Source: Paraburkholderia bannensis NBRC 103871 (lineage in GTDB: Bacteria; Pseudomonadota; Gammaproteobacteria; Burkholderiales; Burkholderiaceae). Taken from it: DNA of 64,000 nt. The stretch is taken from positions 310,001-374,000 of the forward strand of contig NZ_BAYA01000006.1 of the NCBI RefSeq assembly GCF_000685015.1. Direction: 5' to 3'. This document shows positions 17,288 to 26,214 of this stretch, in pieces. The notes under the pieces were generated by a model that had not been told where the DNA came from, searched no databases, and worked only from the letters and a program-made list of their open reading frames with translations. Positions within the stretch are counted from its first letter, which is position 1; each line of letters starts with the position of its first letter. Made by a program: the position numbers and the translations under genes.

Positions 17288-18816
17288 TTAAACCGTTCCG
17301 CTCGATCGAGTCGGCCGCCACCGCCACGCACAACTGGCGGCGCCGGCAGATCCTGAAAGCGGGCGCGTCGTCGCTGGTGCTGGGACTTGCCGCCCCGCGC
17401 CTCGCGTGGGCGACCTCGGTGATGGGCGTGCGCGTGTGGCCCGCGCGCGATTACACGCGCGTCACCATCGAATCCGATCAGCCGCTCACCAACACGCAGA
17501 CGCTGCTGCAGAACCCCGACCGGCTCGTCGTCGACCTGAACGGCCTCGATCTCGACGATGCGCTGAAGAACCTCGTCTCCAAGATCACGCCGAACGATCC
17601 GCAGATCCAGGCGGTGCGCGTCGGCCAATATCAGCCGCACGTCGTGCGCATGGTGTTCGACCTCAAGGGCACGGTCAAGCCGCAGGTGTTCACGCTGCAG
17701 CCGGTCGGCTCGTACAAGTACCGGCTCGTGTTCGACCTGTATCCGGCTGTCGCGCCCGATCCGCTGATGGATCTGCTCGCGCAGACCGAGCACAAGCAGC
17801 AGCAGCTCGACGCGCACCAGGCGATGCGTGACAGCGCGCCCTCGACGCCTTCGGCGCTCGCCGGCCCCAACACGCCGCCCGCGCACGACAACAGCGACGC
17901 CTTCTTCCAGCGCTACGCGCAGAACGACGCGTCGGGCGCGCCCCGGCCCACGCCGCCGGTGCCGCCTGCGGTCATCGTGAAGCCCAAGCCCGCGCCGAAG
18001 CCGCCCGTCGTCGCCCAGAACCGCGACGACGACGCCGACAAAAGCGACGACAAGAGCGACGACAACTACGGCTTCACCACGCCGAAGTCGAACAAGGGCG
18101 GCACCACGCGCCTGCTGACCGTGGCGATCGACCCCGGTCACGGCGGCGAAGATCCGGGCGCGATCGGCAGCGCGGGCACGTATGAAAAGCACGTCGCGCT
18201 CGATATCGCCAAGAAGCTGCGCGCAAAGATCGACGCCCAGCCCAACATGCGCTCGATGATGACGCGCGACGCCGACTTCTTCGTGCCGCTGAACGTGCGC
18301 GTGCAGAAGGCGCGCCGCGTGGGCGCAGACCTGTTCGTATCGATCCACGCGGACGCTTTCACGACGCCTTCCGCGCGCGGCTCGTCGGTGTTCGCGTTGT
18401 CGGAGCACGGTGCGTCGAGCGCGGCCGCGCGCTGGATGGCGAACAAGGAGAACTCGTCAGACCAGATCGGCGGCATCAGCGTGCAGACGGCGGACGCCGC
18501 CGTGAACCGCGCACTGTTCGATATGTCGACGACCGCGCAGATCCGCGACTCGATGCGCTATGGCAACTTCGTGCTGAACGAAGTCGGCGAGATCAACCAT
18601 CTGCATAAGGGGTCGGTCGAGCAGGCGGGTTTCGCGGTGCTCAAAGCGCCTGACATCCCATCGATCCTCGTAGAGACGGCGTTCATCAGCAACCCGGAAG
18701 AAGAGTCGAGGCTCAACGACGACGCCTATCGCGACAAGATGGCCAACGCGATTCTCAAGGGCATCAAGCGCTATTTCGCGGCCAATCCGCCGCTGGCGAA
18801 GAACCGTATGACGTAA
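17269..18816 (+). CDS. amiC: N-acetylmuramoyl-L-alanine amidase AmiC
   Basis: 515 residues. Splits peptide stems from septal peptidoglycan during daughter-cell separation, in the periplasm. A twin-arginine signal is clear: RRRQILKAGASSLVLGLAAP with cleavage near residue 48 (LAWA-TS). An AMIN domain (~50-155) for septal targeting is followed by a Pro/Lys/Asp-rich linker (~180-275) and an Amidase_3 domain (~285-505). Zinc ligands are the His of DPGHGGEDPG, the Glu of TYEKHVAL and the His of VSIHADAF. ATGs at 17269 and 17281 are both plausible; the first has GGAAAGG upstream. Translation is probably coupled to tsaE. Confidence 0.95.
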   Translation: MSRKMLIKPFRSIESAATATHNWRRRQILKAGASSLVLGLAAPRLAWATSVMGVRVWPARDYTRVTIESDQPLTNTQTLLQNPDRLVVDLNGLDLDDALKNLVSKITPNDPQIQAVRVGQYQPHVVRMVFDLKGTVKPQVFTLQPVGSYKYRLVFDLYPAVAPDPLMDLLAQTEHKQQQLDAHQAMRDSAPSTPSALAGPNTPPAHDNSDAFFQRYAQNDASGAPRPTPPVPPAVIVKPKPAPKPPVVAQNRDDDADKSDDKSDDNYGFTTPKSNKGGTTRLLTVAIDPGHGGEDPGAIGSAGTYEKHVALDIAKKLRAKIDAQPNMRSMMTRDADFFVPLNVRVQKARRVGADLFVSIHADAFTTPSARGSSVFALSEHGASSAAARWMANKENSSDQIGGISVQTADAAVNRALFDMSTTAQIRDSMRYGNFVLNEVGEINHLHKGSVEQAGFAVLKAPDIPSILVETAFISNPEEESRLNDDAYRDKMANAILKGIKRYFAANPPLAKNRMT

Positions 18817-18839
18817 GCGGCCCCCGCTGCTGCGTACGT

Positions 18840-18879
18840 AAAAACGCCGCGCATCCTTCGAGGATTGCGCGGCGTTTTT
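18840..18879. terminator. Bidirectional intrinsic terminator (amiC / eamA)
   Basis: Long stem with the core arms AACGCCGCGC / GCGCGGCGTT, extended by ATCCT/AGGAT with one bulged base, small loop, A-run before and T-run after. It lies between convergent genes. Confidence 0.9.
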
Positions 18880-18914
18880 CTTTACACAACTGGCGAAACT
18901 AGCGACGTTCGCGC

Positions 18915-19817
18915 TCAGGTACGCACCGGCGAAAACCGCTGCTTCACCCACCCGCCGAACACGTTCACGATCAGCCCCGCCATCACGAGCGCTGCGCCGC
19001 CCACCTGTGCGGCCGTGAGACGCTCGCCGAGCAGCAGCGCCGCCGAAGCCAGCCCGACGATCGGCACGAGCAGCGAGAATGGCGCGACCTGGCTAGCCGG
19101 GTACTTCGAGAGCAGGCGGCTCCAGAGGCTATAGCCCAGGATCGTCGCGATGAACGCCAGATAGACGATCGCGCCAATCGACGCCATGCCGATGCTGGTC
19201 AGCGCGGCTTCGATGCGCTGCGGCCCTTCCATGAAATACGAGAGCACGAAGAACGGCAGCGGCGGGATCAGGCTCCCCCACACCACGAGGCCCACGAGGT
19301 CGATCTTGCCCACCTTCTTCGTGACGATATTGCCGAGCGCCCACATGCAGGCCGCGCAGAGCGTGAGCACGAAGCCGGCCACGGTCATGACCTGCGCGCT
19401 CGCGCCGCCCGCCGACGATTGCAGGCCGATCAACGCCAGCCCGCCCGCCGCGATCAGCAGGCCGACGACGTTCTGCGCGCGAAAGCGCTCGCCGAGGAAA
19501 AACGCCGCGAACACCAGCGTGAAAAAGGCCTGCGCCTGCAGCACGACCGAAGCGAGACCCGCGGGCATGCCCACATACATCGCCGTGAACAGGAACGCGA
19601 ACTGGCCGAACGAGATCGTCGCGCCATAGGCGAGCAGCCAGCGCAGCGGCAGCTTCGGGCGTTTCACGAACAGCACCGCCGGGAACGCCGCCAGCGTGAA
19701 GCGGAGCGCGCCGAGCAGCAAGGGCGGCACGCCATGCAGGCCCACCTTGATCACGACGAAATTCACGCCCCACGCGAGCACCACGACCAGCGCGAGCAAC
19801 AGGTCCTTCGGCGACAT
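18915..19817 (-). CDS. eamA: EamA family exporter, O-acetylserine/cysteine exporter-like
   Basis: 300 residues with ten predicted helices in two EamA repeats. Along its length it parallels E. coli EamA (YdeD): WGVNFVVIKVGLHGVPPLLL, LRFTLAAFPAVLFV, ATISFGQFAFLF, GMPAGLASVVLQAQAFFT and LVPIVGLASAALLLGERLT all have direct counterparts. In E. coli that protein exports O-acetylserine and cysteine pathway metabolites. The same substrates are an inference here. It ends in the terminator shared with amiC, and its upstream gap of 219 bases is shared divergently with the pirin gene. Confidence 0.85.
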   Translation of the reverse strand: MSPKDLLLALVVVLAWGVNFVVIKVGLHGVPPLLLGALRFTLAAFPAVLFVKRPKLPLRWLLAYGATISFGQFAFLFTAMYVGMPAGLASVVLQAQAFFTLVFAAFFLGERFRAQNVVGLLIAAGGLALIGLQSSAGGASAQVMTVAGFVLTLCAACMWALGNIVTKKVGKIDLVGLVVWGSLIPPLPFFVLSYFMEGPQRIEAALTSIGMASIGAIVYLAFIATILGYSLWSRLLSKYPASQVAPFSLLVPIVGLASAALLLGERLTAAQVGGAALVMAGLIVNVFGGWVKQRFSPVRT

Positions 19818-20036
19818 CTCCAGCTCCGGTTATTGTTCTGTCAAATGAATCTGTAAGTTTAACGGTTGCGTCGCTCCCGCGTCGGGCACGGCCTTACACG
19901 GGCTTAACGGCATACCGTCAGATCGAGCGTTAGAATGAGCGCCTGCCAGCGCGGCAGCGCGTTGTTCAAGCGCTTGCGCCGCCTGCGGCATTCCCCCATT
20001 CGCATTCGTACCGTCCGGTTCATCAAGGAAGCGTCC

Positions 20037-20921
20037 ATGTCCTCATCGATCAAAGCGGTCCTCAAGCCTCACCAGCGCGACATCGGCAATCTCTACGTGC
20101 GTCGCGTGCTGCCCGCCATGGCCGCGCGCCTCGTCGGGCCGTTCATCTTTTTCGACCACATGGGCCCGGCCACGCTCGCGGCCGGCGCGGGCGTCGATGT
20201 GCGTCCGCACCCGCATATCGGCCTCGCCACGGTCACGTACCTGTATGACGGCGCGCTGATGCACCGCGATTCGCTCGGCTCGAATCAGAAAATCCTGCCC
20301 GGCGACGTCAACTGGATGACGGCGGGACGCGGCATCGTCCATTCGGAGCGCACGCCCGAGGAAAGCCGCGACGGCAGCCTGACGATGCACGGCATCCAGA
20401 CCTGGGTCGCGCTGCCGCTTGAGCACGAGGACACCGATCCGTCGTTCTTCCACCACGAAGCCGCGACGCTGCCGAAGCTCGAACGCAACGGCGTGTCGAT
20501 GTGCGTGATCGCGGGCACCGCGTTCGGCGCGACGGCGCCCGTCAAGACGTTCTCCGGCACGCTCTACGTGGCCGCCGATTTCGCGCCGGGCAGCGCCATC
20601 GCGCTCGATGCGGAGCACGAGGAGCGCGGCGTCTATCTCGTCGAAGGCGATCTGTCGATCGACGGCACGCCGCTCGAACAGCACACGATGGCCGTGCTGG
20701 TGCCCGGCGAAACCGTCACGCTTTCGAGCACGAACGGTGCGCGCGTGATGCTGCTCGGCGGCGAAAAGCTCGCGGGCGAGCGCTTCATCGAATGGAATTT
20801 CGTGGCCAGCTCGCGCGAAAAGATCGAAGCCGCGAAAGCCGCCTGGACGCGCCAGAAAATGGGGCAGGTGCCGGGCGAGACGGAATGGATTCCGCTACCC
20901 GAGAAAAAGCCCGCGCACTGA
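20037..20921 (+). CDS. Pirin family protein
   Basis: 294 residues with two cupin domains. The N-terminal metal site is visible as RPHPHIGLATVTYLY followed by MTAGRGIVHSER, giving the three His and one Glu expected of pirins. The C-terminal part is the Pirin_C cupin. Bacterial pirins have been linked to quercetinase activity and to regulation of enzymes such as pyruvate dehydrogenase; nothing here decides among these. The ATG at 20037 is chosen because AAGGAA stands 6 bases upstream and MSSSIKAVLKPH is the usual opening. It is followed 111 bases later by cnoX on the same strand. Confidence 0.9.
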   Translation: MSSSIKAVLKPHQRDIGNLYVRRVLPAMAARLVGPFIFFDHMGPATLAAGAGVDVRPHPHIGLATVTYLYDGALMHRDSLGSNQKILPGDVNWMTAGRGIVHSERTPEESRDGSLTMHGIQTWVALPLEHEDTDPSFFHHEAATLPKLERNGVSMCVIAGTAFGATAPVKTFSGTLYVAADFAPGSAIALDAEHEERGVYLVEGDLSIDGTPLEQHTMAVLVPGETVTLSSTNGARVMLLGGEKLAGERFIEWNFVASSREKIEAAKAAWTRQKMGQVPGETEWIPLPEKKPAH

Positions 20922-21032
20922 CAACGCACCGACGATGCACCGACGAAGCGCTGAAGGCGACTGACGGCGCATTGAAGCGCAGCGTTTCGCCCCCATCTTC
21001 GCGCGAGACGGAATTTTCCTAACGAGGACGCA

Positions 21033-21881
21033 ATGGATACCACTCTGGCCACTTTTGAAAAGGACGTGATCGAGGCATCGGCGCTTGCGCCCGTGCTGGT
21101 CGACTTCTGGGCGCCGTGGTGCGGCCCGTGCAAGACGCTGGGCCCGATGCTCGAAAAGCTGGAGGCCGAATACGCGGGCAAATGGAAGCTCGTCAAGGTC
21201 AACGTCGACGAAAACCAGGAACTGGCTGCGCACTTCCAGGTGCGCAGCATTCCGCACGTCGTCGCGTTCGCGGATCGCCAGGCCGTGGATCAGTTCATCG
21301 GCGTGCTGCCCGAAGGCCAGCTGCGCGAATTTCTCGACCGCCTGATCCCCGATTCGGCCCAGGCCGCGCGCATCGCCGCGCAGGACGCGCTCGCCGATGG
21401 CCGACGCGAAGACGCATATGAAGCGCTGCAAGCGGCGCTTGCCTACGATCCGGGTTTCGACGAAGCGCGCATGGATCTGATCGAGATGCTGCTCGCCGAC
21501 AATCGCGCCGACGAAGCGCACAAGGAAGTCGAGCTGCTTTCGCCGAAGACCACGCAGGGCATCGACGCGCGCTTTAACGCGCTGAAGACGCGCCTGGACG
21601 CACTGGACGCCGCCGCGGACTTGCCGCCCACCGACGCGCTGGAGGCTCAGGTGAGCGCGCATCCCGATGACCTGGAAGCACGCTTCGATCTGGCGAGCGC
21701 ACTGATTGCGCGCCGCAAGTACGCTGGCGCGCTGGAGCATCTGCTGGAGATCGTGAAGCGCGATCGCACGTTCCGCGACGACATCGGTCGCAAGACCATG
21801 CTGTCGGTGTTCGGTCTAGCCGAACACCAGCCGCAACTGGTGAGCGAATGGCGACGCAAGTTGAGCGCGACGCTGAACTGA
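21033..21881 (+). CDS. cnoX: Thioredoxin-TPR co-chaperone CnoX (YbbN family)
   Basis: 282 residues: a thioredoxin domain (1-110) followed by TPR-like repeats (~115-280). The redox motif is a complete WCGPC (residues 29-33) in VDFWAPWCGPCKTLGPML. E. coli CnoX has lost this motif and acts as a holdase that hands clients to GroEL. The version with both cysteines, as in Caulobacter, is expected to have oxidoreductase activity as well. cis-proline is in RSIPHVVAF. ACGAGGA just before the ATG serves as ribosome site. It ends in a strong bidirectional terminator. Confidence 0.92.
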   Translation: MDTTLATFEKDVIEASALAPVLVDFWAPWCGPCKTLGPMLEKLEAEYAGKWKLVKVNVDENQELAAHFQVRSIPHVVAFADRQAVDQFIGVLPEGQLREFLDRLIPDSAQAARIAAQDALADGRREDAYEALQAALAYDPGFDEARMDLIEMLLADNRADEAHKEVELLSPKTTQGIDARFNALKTRLDALDAAADLPPTDALEAQVSAHPDDLEARFDLASALIARRKYAGALEHLLEIVKRDRTFRDDIGRKTMLSVFGLAEHQPQLVSEWRRKLSATLN

Positions 21882-21900
21882 TCCGCCCAGCCGACCAAGC

Positions 21901-21931
21901 AAAAAAGCCCGCGAATTTAGCGGGCTTTTTT
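21901..21931. terminator. Bidirectional intrinsic terminator (cnoX / membrane protein pair)
   Basis: Twelve-base arms AAAAAAGCCCGC / GCGGGCTTTTTT with a 7-base loop. It lies between convergent genes. Confidence 0.9.
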
Positions 21932-21953
21932 CTGGGCGCTGCGGAAATCGCGT

Positions 21954-22310
21954 TCAGCCGGGGCGTGTTTTGCGGCTATGCCGCAGGCTGCCGACGTAAG
22001 CCGCCGATTGCACGCCGTGATGCGCAGCGTAACCCGTGCGTCCTTTGAACTGAGCCTGTAGCTTGCTGCGTGCCGTCTCCCGCTTGCGCATGACTGCGAC
22101 AAGCGCCTTGACGGTACGATCGAACTCTTCACGTACGATCACGTCGGTCCCCGCTCCCACCGGCACGTGAATCACCGATGCGCGGCGTTCATGCACGGCG
22201 GCATAGCGCCGGAACAGATACGAGAGCGCCTGGACAATGCAGAAAGTGATACCGGCGATAATCAGCACGCCGTAGTTATGCGAAAAATTCCACACGAGAT
22301 TCGTCATCAT
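21954..22310 (-). CDS. Hypothetical single-span membrane protein
   Basis: 118 residues; I do not recognise the family. One membrane helix (YGVLIIAGITFCIVQALSYLF, about residues 13-33) is followed by a basic cytoplasmic tail rich in Arg/Lys (RRYAAVHERRAS, VMRKRETARSKLQAQFKGR). ATG at 22310 overlaps the stop of the upstream gene as ATGA, so the two are translationally coupled. Earlier in-frame codons run through the neighbour and are not used. Base composition is less G/C-rich than the flanking housekeeping genes, which could mean a recent arrival. The function is unknown. Confidence 0.65.
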   Translation of the reverse strand: MMTNLVWNFSHNYGVLIIAGITFCIVQALSYLFRRYAAVHERRASVIHVPVGAGTDVIVREEFDRTVKALVAVMRKRETARSKLQAQFKGRTGYAAHHGVQSAAYVGSLRHSRKTRPG

Positions 22311-22741
22311 GTTGTTAGTCGCTTGAGTTCGCTTAATCCAACGGCGGAAAAATAATAGACCATCGAATCCGACTTCGCGGCGGTCCACCCACACAGCATC
22401 AAGGTTGGCCATACCTCGAACGTTGCGCCGAGCGACACGCCAAGGATATGGTGCCACAGCGGCATACCGAATAGCGCCAGCGCCGCAGCAAGCGCAATCA
22501 AAACGATGTCGCAACGATATTTGAAGCGTACGAACCACGACTCGCGTCGATGCGGCTCCTTGCGCGCGAGACACAGCGGTATCAGCAAAGCAATAGCGCC
22601 AAGCATCAACGCAGGCGCGAGAAAGGCTTCGGGATCGCGTTCCTTCAGCGACTGATGAACCGTGTATTCAAAACCTGCCAGCCAGAACGGCAGCACGTAG
22701 ATCAACACGCGGACGAAGAAGTTGTAGACATGGCGTGCCAT
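22307..22741 (-). CDS. Hypothetical four-helix membrane protein
   Basis: 144 residues, family not recognised. Four hydrophobic segments are seen, at about 10-28, 40-60, 78-95 and 98-118, with a positively charged loop (RKEPHRRESWFVRFKYR) between helices 2 and 3. It begins MARHVYNFFVRVLIYVLPFW and ends ELKRLTT. It is the first gene of a two-gene unit with the 118-residue single-span protein. The 204 bases upstream have no coding frame and unusually low G/C for this window. The pair resembles small accessory membrane modules, but nothing in the sequence gives a biochemical role. Confidence 0.65.
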   Translation of the reverse strand: MARHVYNFFVRVLIYVLPFWLAGFEYTVHQSLKERDPEAFLAPALMLGAIALLIPLCLARKEPHRRESWFVRFKYRCDIVLIALAAALALFGMPLWHHILGVSLGATFEVWPTLMLCGWTAAKSDSMVYYFSAVGLSELKRLTT

Positions 22742-22945
22742 TGCTTAAGCCTGATCGAACCCAACAACGCGGGTCAAAAGGTTCGCACGCCTGCGAAGTA
22801 AGTTTCAGCGCGTCGCACGATGCTACAACGACGCCACCGTCCATTTCGCGAACAACACAGAACTCCGAAGCATCAAAAGCTTTGCGAGATCAAACTTCTT
22901 GCGCGGCGCAAAACCGTTAGTGCCGGTAATGCGCGCCAACTCCTC

Positions 22946-23839
22946 TCAACGCGAATTCGCCTGATGCGCCAGCGTGCGCAGCACGTACGCCGCCGCAGCG
23001 AAACCAAAGCTCGCCGTCACGCACACGCTCGAACCAAAGCCCGCGCAGTTCAGCCCCACCGGGCCGTGATGACCCGGCGACGTCGTAACGTGCTCAGCCT
23101 CGGTATCGACATCGCACACCGCCGCTTCCGGATAGATCAGCGGTTCGTCCGAGTACACGGCGCTCACCTTGAAACGCGCCTTTGGGCCGCGCGGAAAACC
23201 GTGGTGTTTGCGCAGTTGCCCACGCACCTTGGACAGCAGCGGATCCTGAATCGTGAGCGCCAGGTCGTCGATGCGAATGCGCGTCGGATCCAGTTGCCCG
23301 CCCGCGCCACCCACGGTGATAAGCGGCACCCGATGCTCGACGCACCAGGCGATCAGCGCGGTCTTGGTGCGCACGCTGTCGATCGCATCGATCACATAGT
23401 CGAAGCCGCCGCCGAGCAGCGCGTCGAAATTCGACGGCTCGACGAAATCCTCCACGAGGCGCACGTCGCAATCCGGATTGATGAGCTTGATGCGCTCGGC
23501 CATGGCCTCGACTTTCGGCTTGCCGTAGTTGCCGTCGAGCGCGTGGATCTGGCGGTTGGTGTTGCTCTCGGCCACGTTGTCGAGGTCGATCAGCGTGAGC
23601 GTGCCGATCGCGCTGCGCGCGAGCGCCTCCGCGATCCACGAGCCCACGCCGCCAATGCCGATGACGGCAACATGCGCGCGCTCGAACGCCTCAAGCGCGG
23701 GTGCGCCGTAAAGCCGCGCCACGCCGCCGAAGCGGCGCGCCCGGTCGGCGACATCGGCCGCGTCGGGCGCGGTAAGATCGGCGGGTTCGGCCGCAGGTGT
23801 GAACGAGGCGGTCGAAGCGGAAAGCGGTGTACTGGACAT
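22946..23839 (-). CDS. tcdA: tRNA threonylcarbamoyladenosine dehydratase
   Basis: 297 residues, E1/ThiF-like fold. Converts t6A37 to its cyclic form ct6A with ATP. The nucleotide-binding motif VAVIGIGGVGSWIAEALARSAIG, IDLDNVAESNTNRQ, and DAIDSVRTKTALIAWC are family marks; YSDEPLIYPEA and the C-terminal ASFGFAAAAYVLR also fit TcdA (CsdL/YgdL). The ATG at 23839 removes an Arg-rich upstream read that overlaps the divergent pdxH leader. About 40 Ala/Pro-rich residues precede the core. With tsaE in the same window, two steps of the t6A pathway are represented. Confidence 0.93.
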   Translation of the reverse strand: MSSTPLSASTASFTPAAEPADLTAPDAADVADRARRFGGVARLYGAPALEAFERAHVAVIGIGGVGSWIAEALARSAIGTLTLIDLDNVAESNTNRQIHALDGNYGKPKVEAMAERIKLINPDCDVRLVEDFVEPSNFDALLGGGFDYVIDAIDSVRTKTALIAWCVEHRVPLITVGGAGGQLDPTRIRIDDLALTIQDPLLSKVRGQLRKHHGFPRGPKARFKVSAVYSDEPLIYPEAAVCDVDTEAEHVTTSPGHHGPVGLNCAGFGSSVCVTASFGFAAAAYVLRTLAHQANSR

Positions 23840-24020
23840 GACGGTAATCGATCGAAAGCGGACCGATCGCAGACTGTCACGGCCCTGGCAAGACCCGTAT
23901 TTTGCCTGATCGCGCCGACTTGGGCCCAGGCTCCACCTGGCCCCGCGCGCCCGGCCTGCCCGCCGCATCCGGCCCCGCATTCTGGTTATACTTGTCCGCA
24001 CTGAAGCGTCTGCATAAAAA

Positions 24021-24668
24021 ATGACCTCCCTCGCCGATCTCCGCAAGAACTATTCGCTCGGCTCGCTCGACGCCGCCGACGTCGACGCCGACCCGATCCG
24101 CCAGTTCCAGACCTGGTTTGCCCAGGCCCTTGACGCGCAACTGCCTGAACCTAACGCGATGACCGTCGCGACCGTGGACGCCGAAGGCCGTCCGGCCGCG
24201 CGCATCCTGCTGATCAAGGGCGTGGACGAACGCGGCTTCGTGTTCTTCACCAATTACGAGAGCCGCAAGGGCCGCGAGCTGAGCGCCAATCCGCACGCCG
24301 CGCTGCTGTTCCACTGGATCGAGCTGGAGCGCCAGGTCCGTATCGAAGGCCGCGTTGAAAAAACCAGCGATGCCGAAAGCGACGCTTACTTCCAGTCGCG
24401 CCCGCTGGGTTCGCGCATCGGCGCGTGGGCATCGGAGCAGAGCACGGTGATCGACAGCCGCGCGCAGCTCGAAGCGCGCGAGCGCGAAATCAGCGCACAG
24501 TATGGCGACGCGCCGCCGCGCCCGCCGCATTGGGGCGGCTATCGCCTCGTGCCGAGCGCCATTGAATTCTGGCAAGGCCGCCCGTCGCGCCTGCACGATC
24601 GCCTGCGCTACACGCGTGACAGCGCGCAGCCAGGCGCGGCGTGGAACATCGAACGGCTCGCGCCCTGA
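24021..24668 (+). CDS. pdxH: Pyridoxamine 5'-phosphate oxidase
   Basis: 215 residues, full length. FMN enzyme that oxidises pyridoxine/pyridoxamine 5'-phosphate to pyridoxal 5'-phosphate. [40 protein letters not shown] and [13 protein letters not shown] carry the FMN and substrate contacts; [14 protein letters not shown] and the final [10 protein letters not shown]...WNIERLAP are invariant family elements. Its product is the cofactor of kynureninase and of the lyase half of pabBC elsewhere in the window, though there is no operon link. It is divergent from tcdA. Confidence 0.96.
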   Translation: MTSLADLRKNYSLGSLDAADVDADPIRQFQTWFAQALDAQLPEPNAMTVATVDAEGRPAARILLIKGVDERGFVFFTNYESRKGRELSANPHAALLFHWIELERQVRIEGRVEKTSDAESDAYFQSRPLGSRIGAWASEQSTVIDSRAQLEAREREISAQYGDAPPRPPHWGGYRLVPSAIEFWQGRPSRLHDRLRYTRDSAQPGAAWNIERLAP

Positions 24669-24913
24669 TCCTGCCGTTCCAGCGGCGCGCCTGCCGGGTG
24701 CGCCGCGGTGTTTTCTGCTTTAACAGCAATACGTAGCCTCACCCGCATCACCCGATTCAAGCGCACTGTCCGCTTCTCGAAGCTGGCCAGCGTCGCGTCA
24801 GTCGCAGTCCTGCTTCGTTTTTGCCTGAATTTTGCCTGGTTACCTGGTATCACGCATCGCAATTCGCTTTTGTCTTTCGGCTGTTGCCGTTCAATCGACA
24901 CGGAGAGAAACGC

Positions 24914-26128
24914 ATGTTCTGGGAGAAAAAACTCGCACAGTGGGTCGACGAAGTGCGTAGCAAGGCCAACCTGCCCGCCCGGCTCGTGCTGTGGAGCGGC
25001 CAGCAATACGATTTCGGCCACTTCGCCGCGCCGCAGGTCACGCTCAAGGTCAATAGCGCGTCGGCGCTGCCGCTTCTGCTCGAACCGAGCCTCGACAATC
25101 TCGGCGAGGCCTATGTGAAGGGCAAAATCGATATCGAGGGCAAGGTCGCCGACATCATCAACATCGGCTACTCGCTCGCGCGCAGCACGGTCACGAGCGC
25201 CAGCAAGCTCGCGCGTGTGCGCCGCTACTTCACGCACTCGAAAAGCACCGACAAAAAAGCCATCCAGTATCACTACGACGTCTCGAACGAGTTCTACAAG
25301 CTCTGGCTCGACGAGAACATGGTCTATTCGTGCGCGTACTTCGAGAACGGCGACGAGGATCTCGCCACTGCGCAGATCAAGAAGATCGACCACATCCTCA
25401 CCAAGATCCAGTTGAAGGAAGGCCAGACGCTGCTCGATATCGGCTGCGGCTGGGGCGCGCTCGTGCTGCGCGCGGCGCAGAAGTTCGGCGCGCGCTGCGT
25501 GGGCGTGACGCTTTCGCAGAACCAGTTCGATCTCGCCACGCAGCGGGTGAAGGACGCGGGCCTGCAGGATCGCATCGAAATCCGCCTGCAGGACTATCGC
25601 GACGTCCAGGGCCAGTTCGACCGCATCACGAGCGTGGGCATGTTCGAGCACGTCGGGCGCAAGAACCTGCCCGGCTACTTCACGAAAGTGCGCGAGCTGC
25701 TCGCCGACGACGGCATCGCCATGAACCACGGCATCACGTCGTCGGATGCGCAGAGCGGCGAGACGGCGCTCGGCGGCGGCGAGTTCATCGACCGCTACGT
25801 GTTCCCCGACGGCGAGCTGCCGCATATCAGCCTGGCGCTTGAAGCGGCGCAGCGCGGCGGCCTGGAAGCGGTTGACGTGGAGAGCCTGCGCCGTCACTAT
25901 GCGCACACGCTCGACCTGTGGGCCGACAACTTCGAGGCGCGCGCGCAAGAAGCGAAACAGCTCGTCGACGATGAGAAATTCCGCATCTGGCGCGTCTATC
26001 TGGCAGGCTGCGCCTACGCGTTCGAGCACGACGATGTGTCGATTTACCAGATCGTCTGCCGCAAGGCCGGCCGCAGCGCGACGACGCTGCCCTGGTCGCG
26101 CCGCTACATGTACGAGAAGCACGAGTAG
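24914..26128 (+). CDS. cfa: Cyclopropane-fatty-acyl-phospholipid synthase
   Basis: 404 residues. Transfers a methylene from S-adenosylmethionine to cis double bonds of membrane phospholipids. The SAM site is LLDIGCGWGALVLRAA; QYHYDVSNEFYKLWLDENMV precedes it and VGMFEHVGRKNLPGYF follows, both typical of CFA synthases. ATG at 24914 is supported by GGAGAGAAACGC directly upstream; the longer frame reads through a Phe/Leu-rich leader. The 245-base gap before it shows no gene and probably holds its promoter. Confidence 0.95.
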   Translation: MFWEKKLAQWVDEVRSKANLPARLVLWSGQQYDFGHFAAPQVTLKVNSASALPLLLEPSLDNLGEAYVKGKIDIEGKVADIINIGYSLARSTVTSASKLARVRRYFTHSKSTDKKAIQYHYDVSNEFYKLWLDENMVYSCAYFENGDEDLATAQIKKIDHILTKIQLKEGQTLLDIGCGWGALVLRAAQKFGARCVGVTLSQNQFDLATQRVKDAGLQDRIEIRLQDYRDVQGQFDRITSVGMFEHVGRKNLPGYFTKVRELLADDGIAMNHGITSSDAQSGETALGGGEFIDRYVFPDGELPHISLALEAAQRGGLEAVDVESLRRHYAHTLDLWADNFEARAQEAKQLVDDEKFRIWRVYLAGCAYAFEHDDVSIYQIVCRKAGRSATTLPWSRRYMYEKHE

Positions 26129-26214
26129 CCGCTCTGATGCACCCCGGCGAGTGAGGCGGGCGGCCGGTTCGATCAGTTCGCCCCACGGCCCTCACCCGCC
26201 CCTTTGAAACCTGC

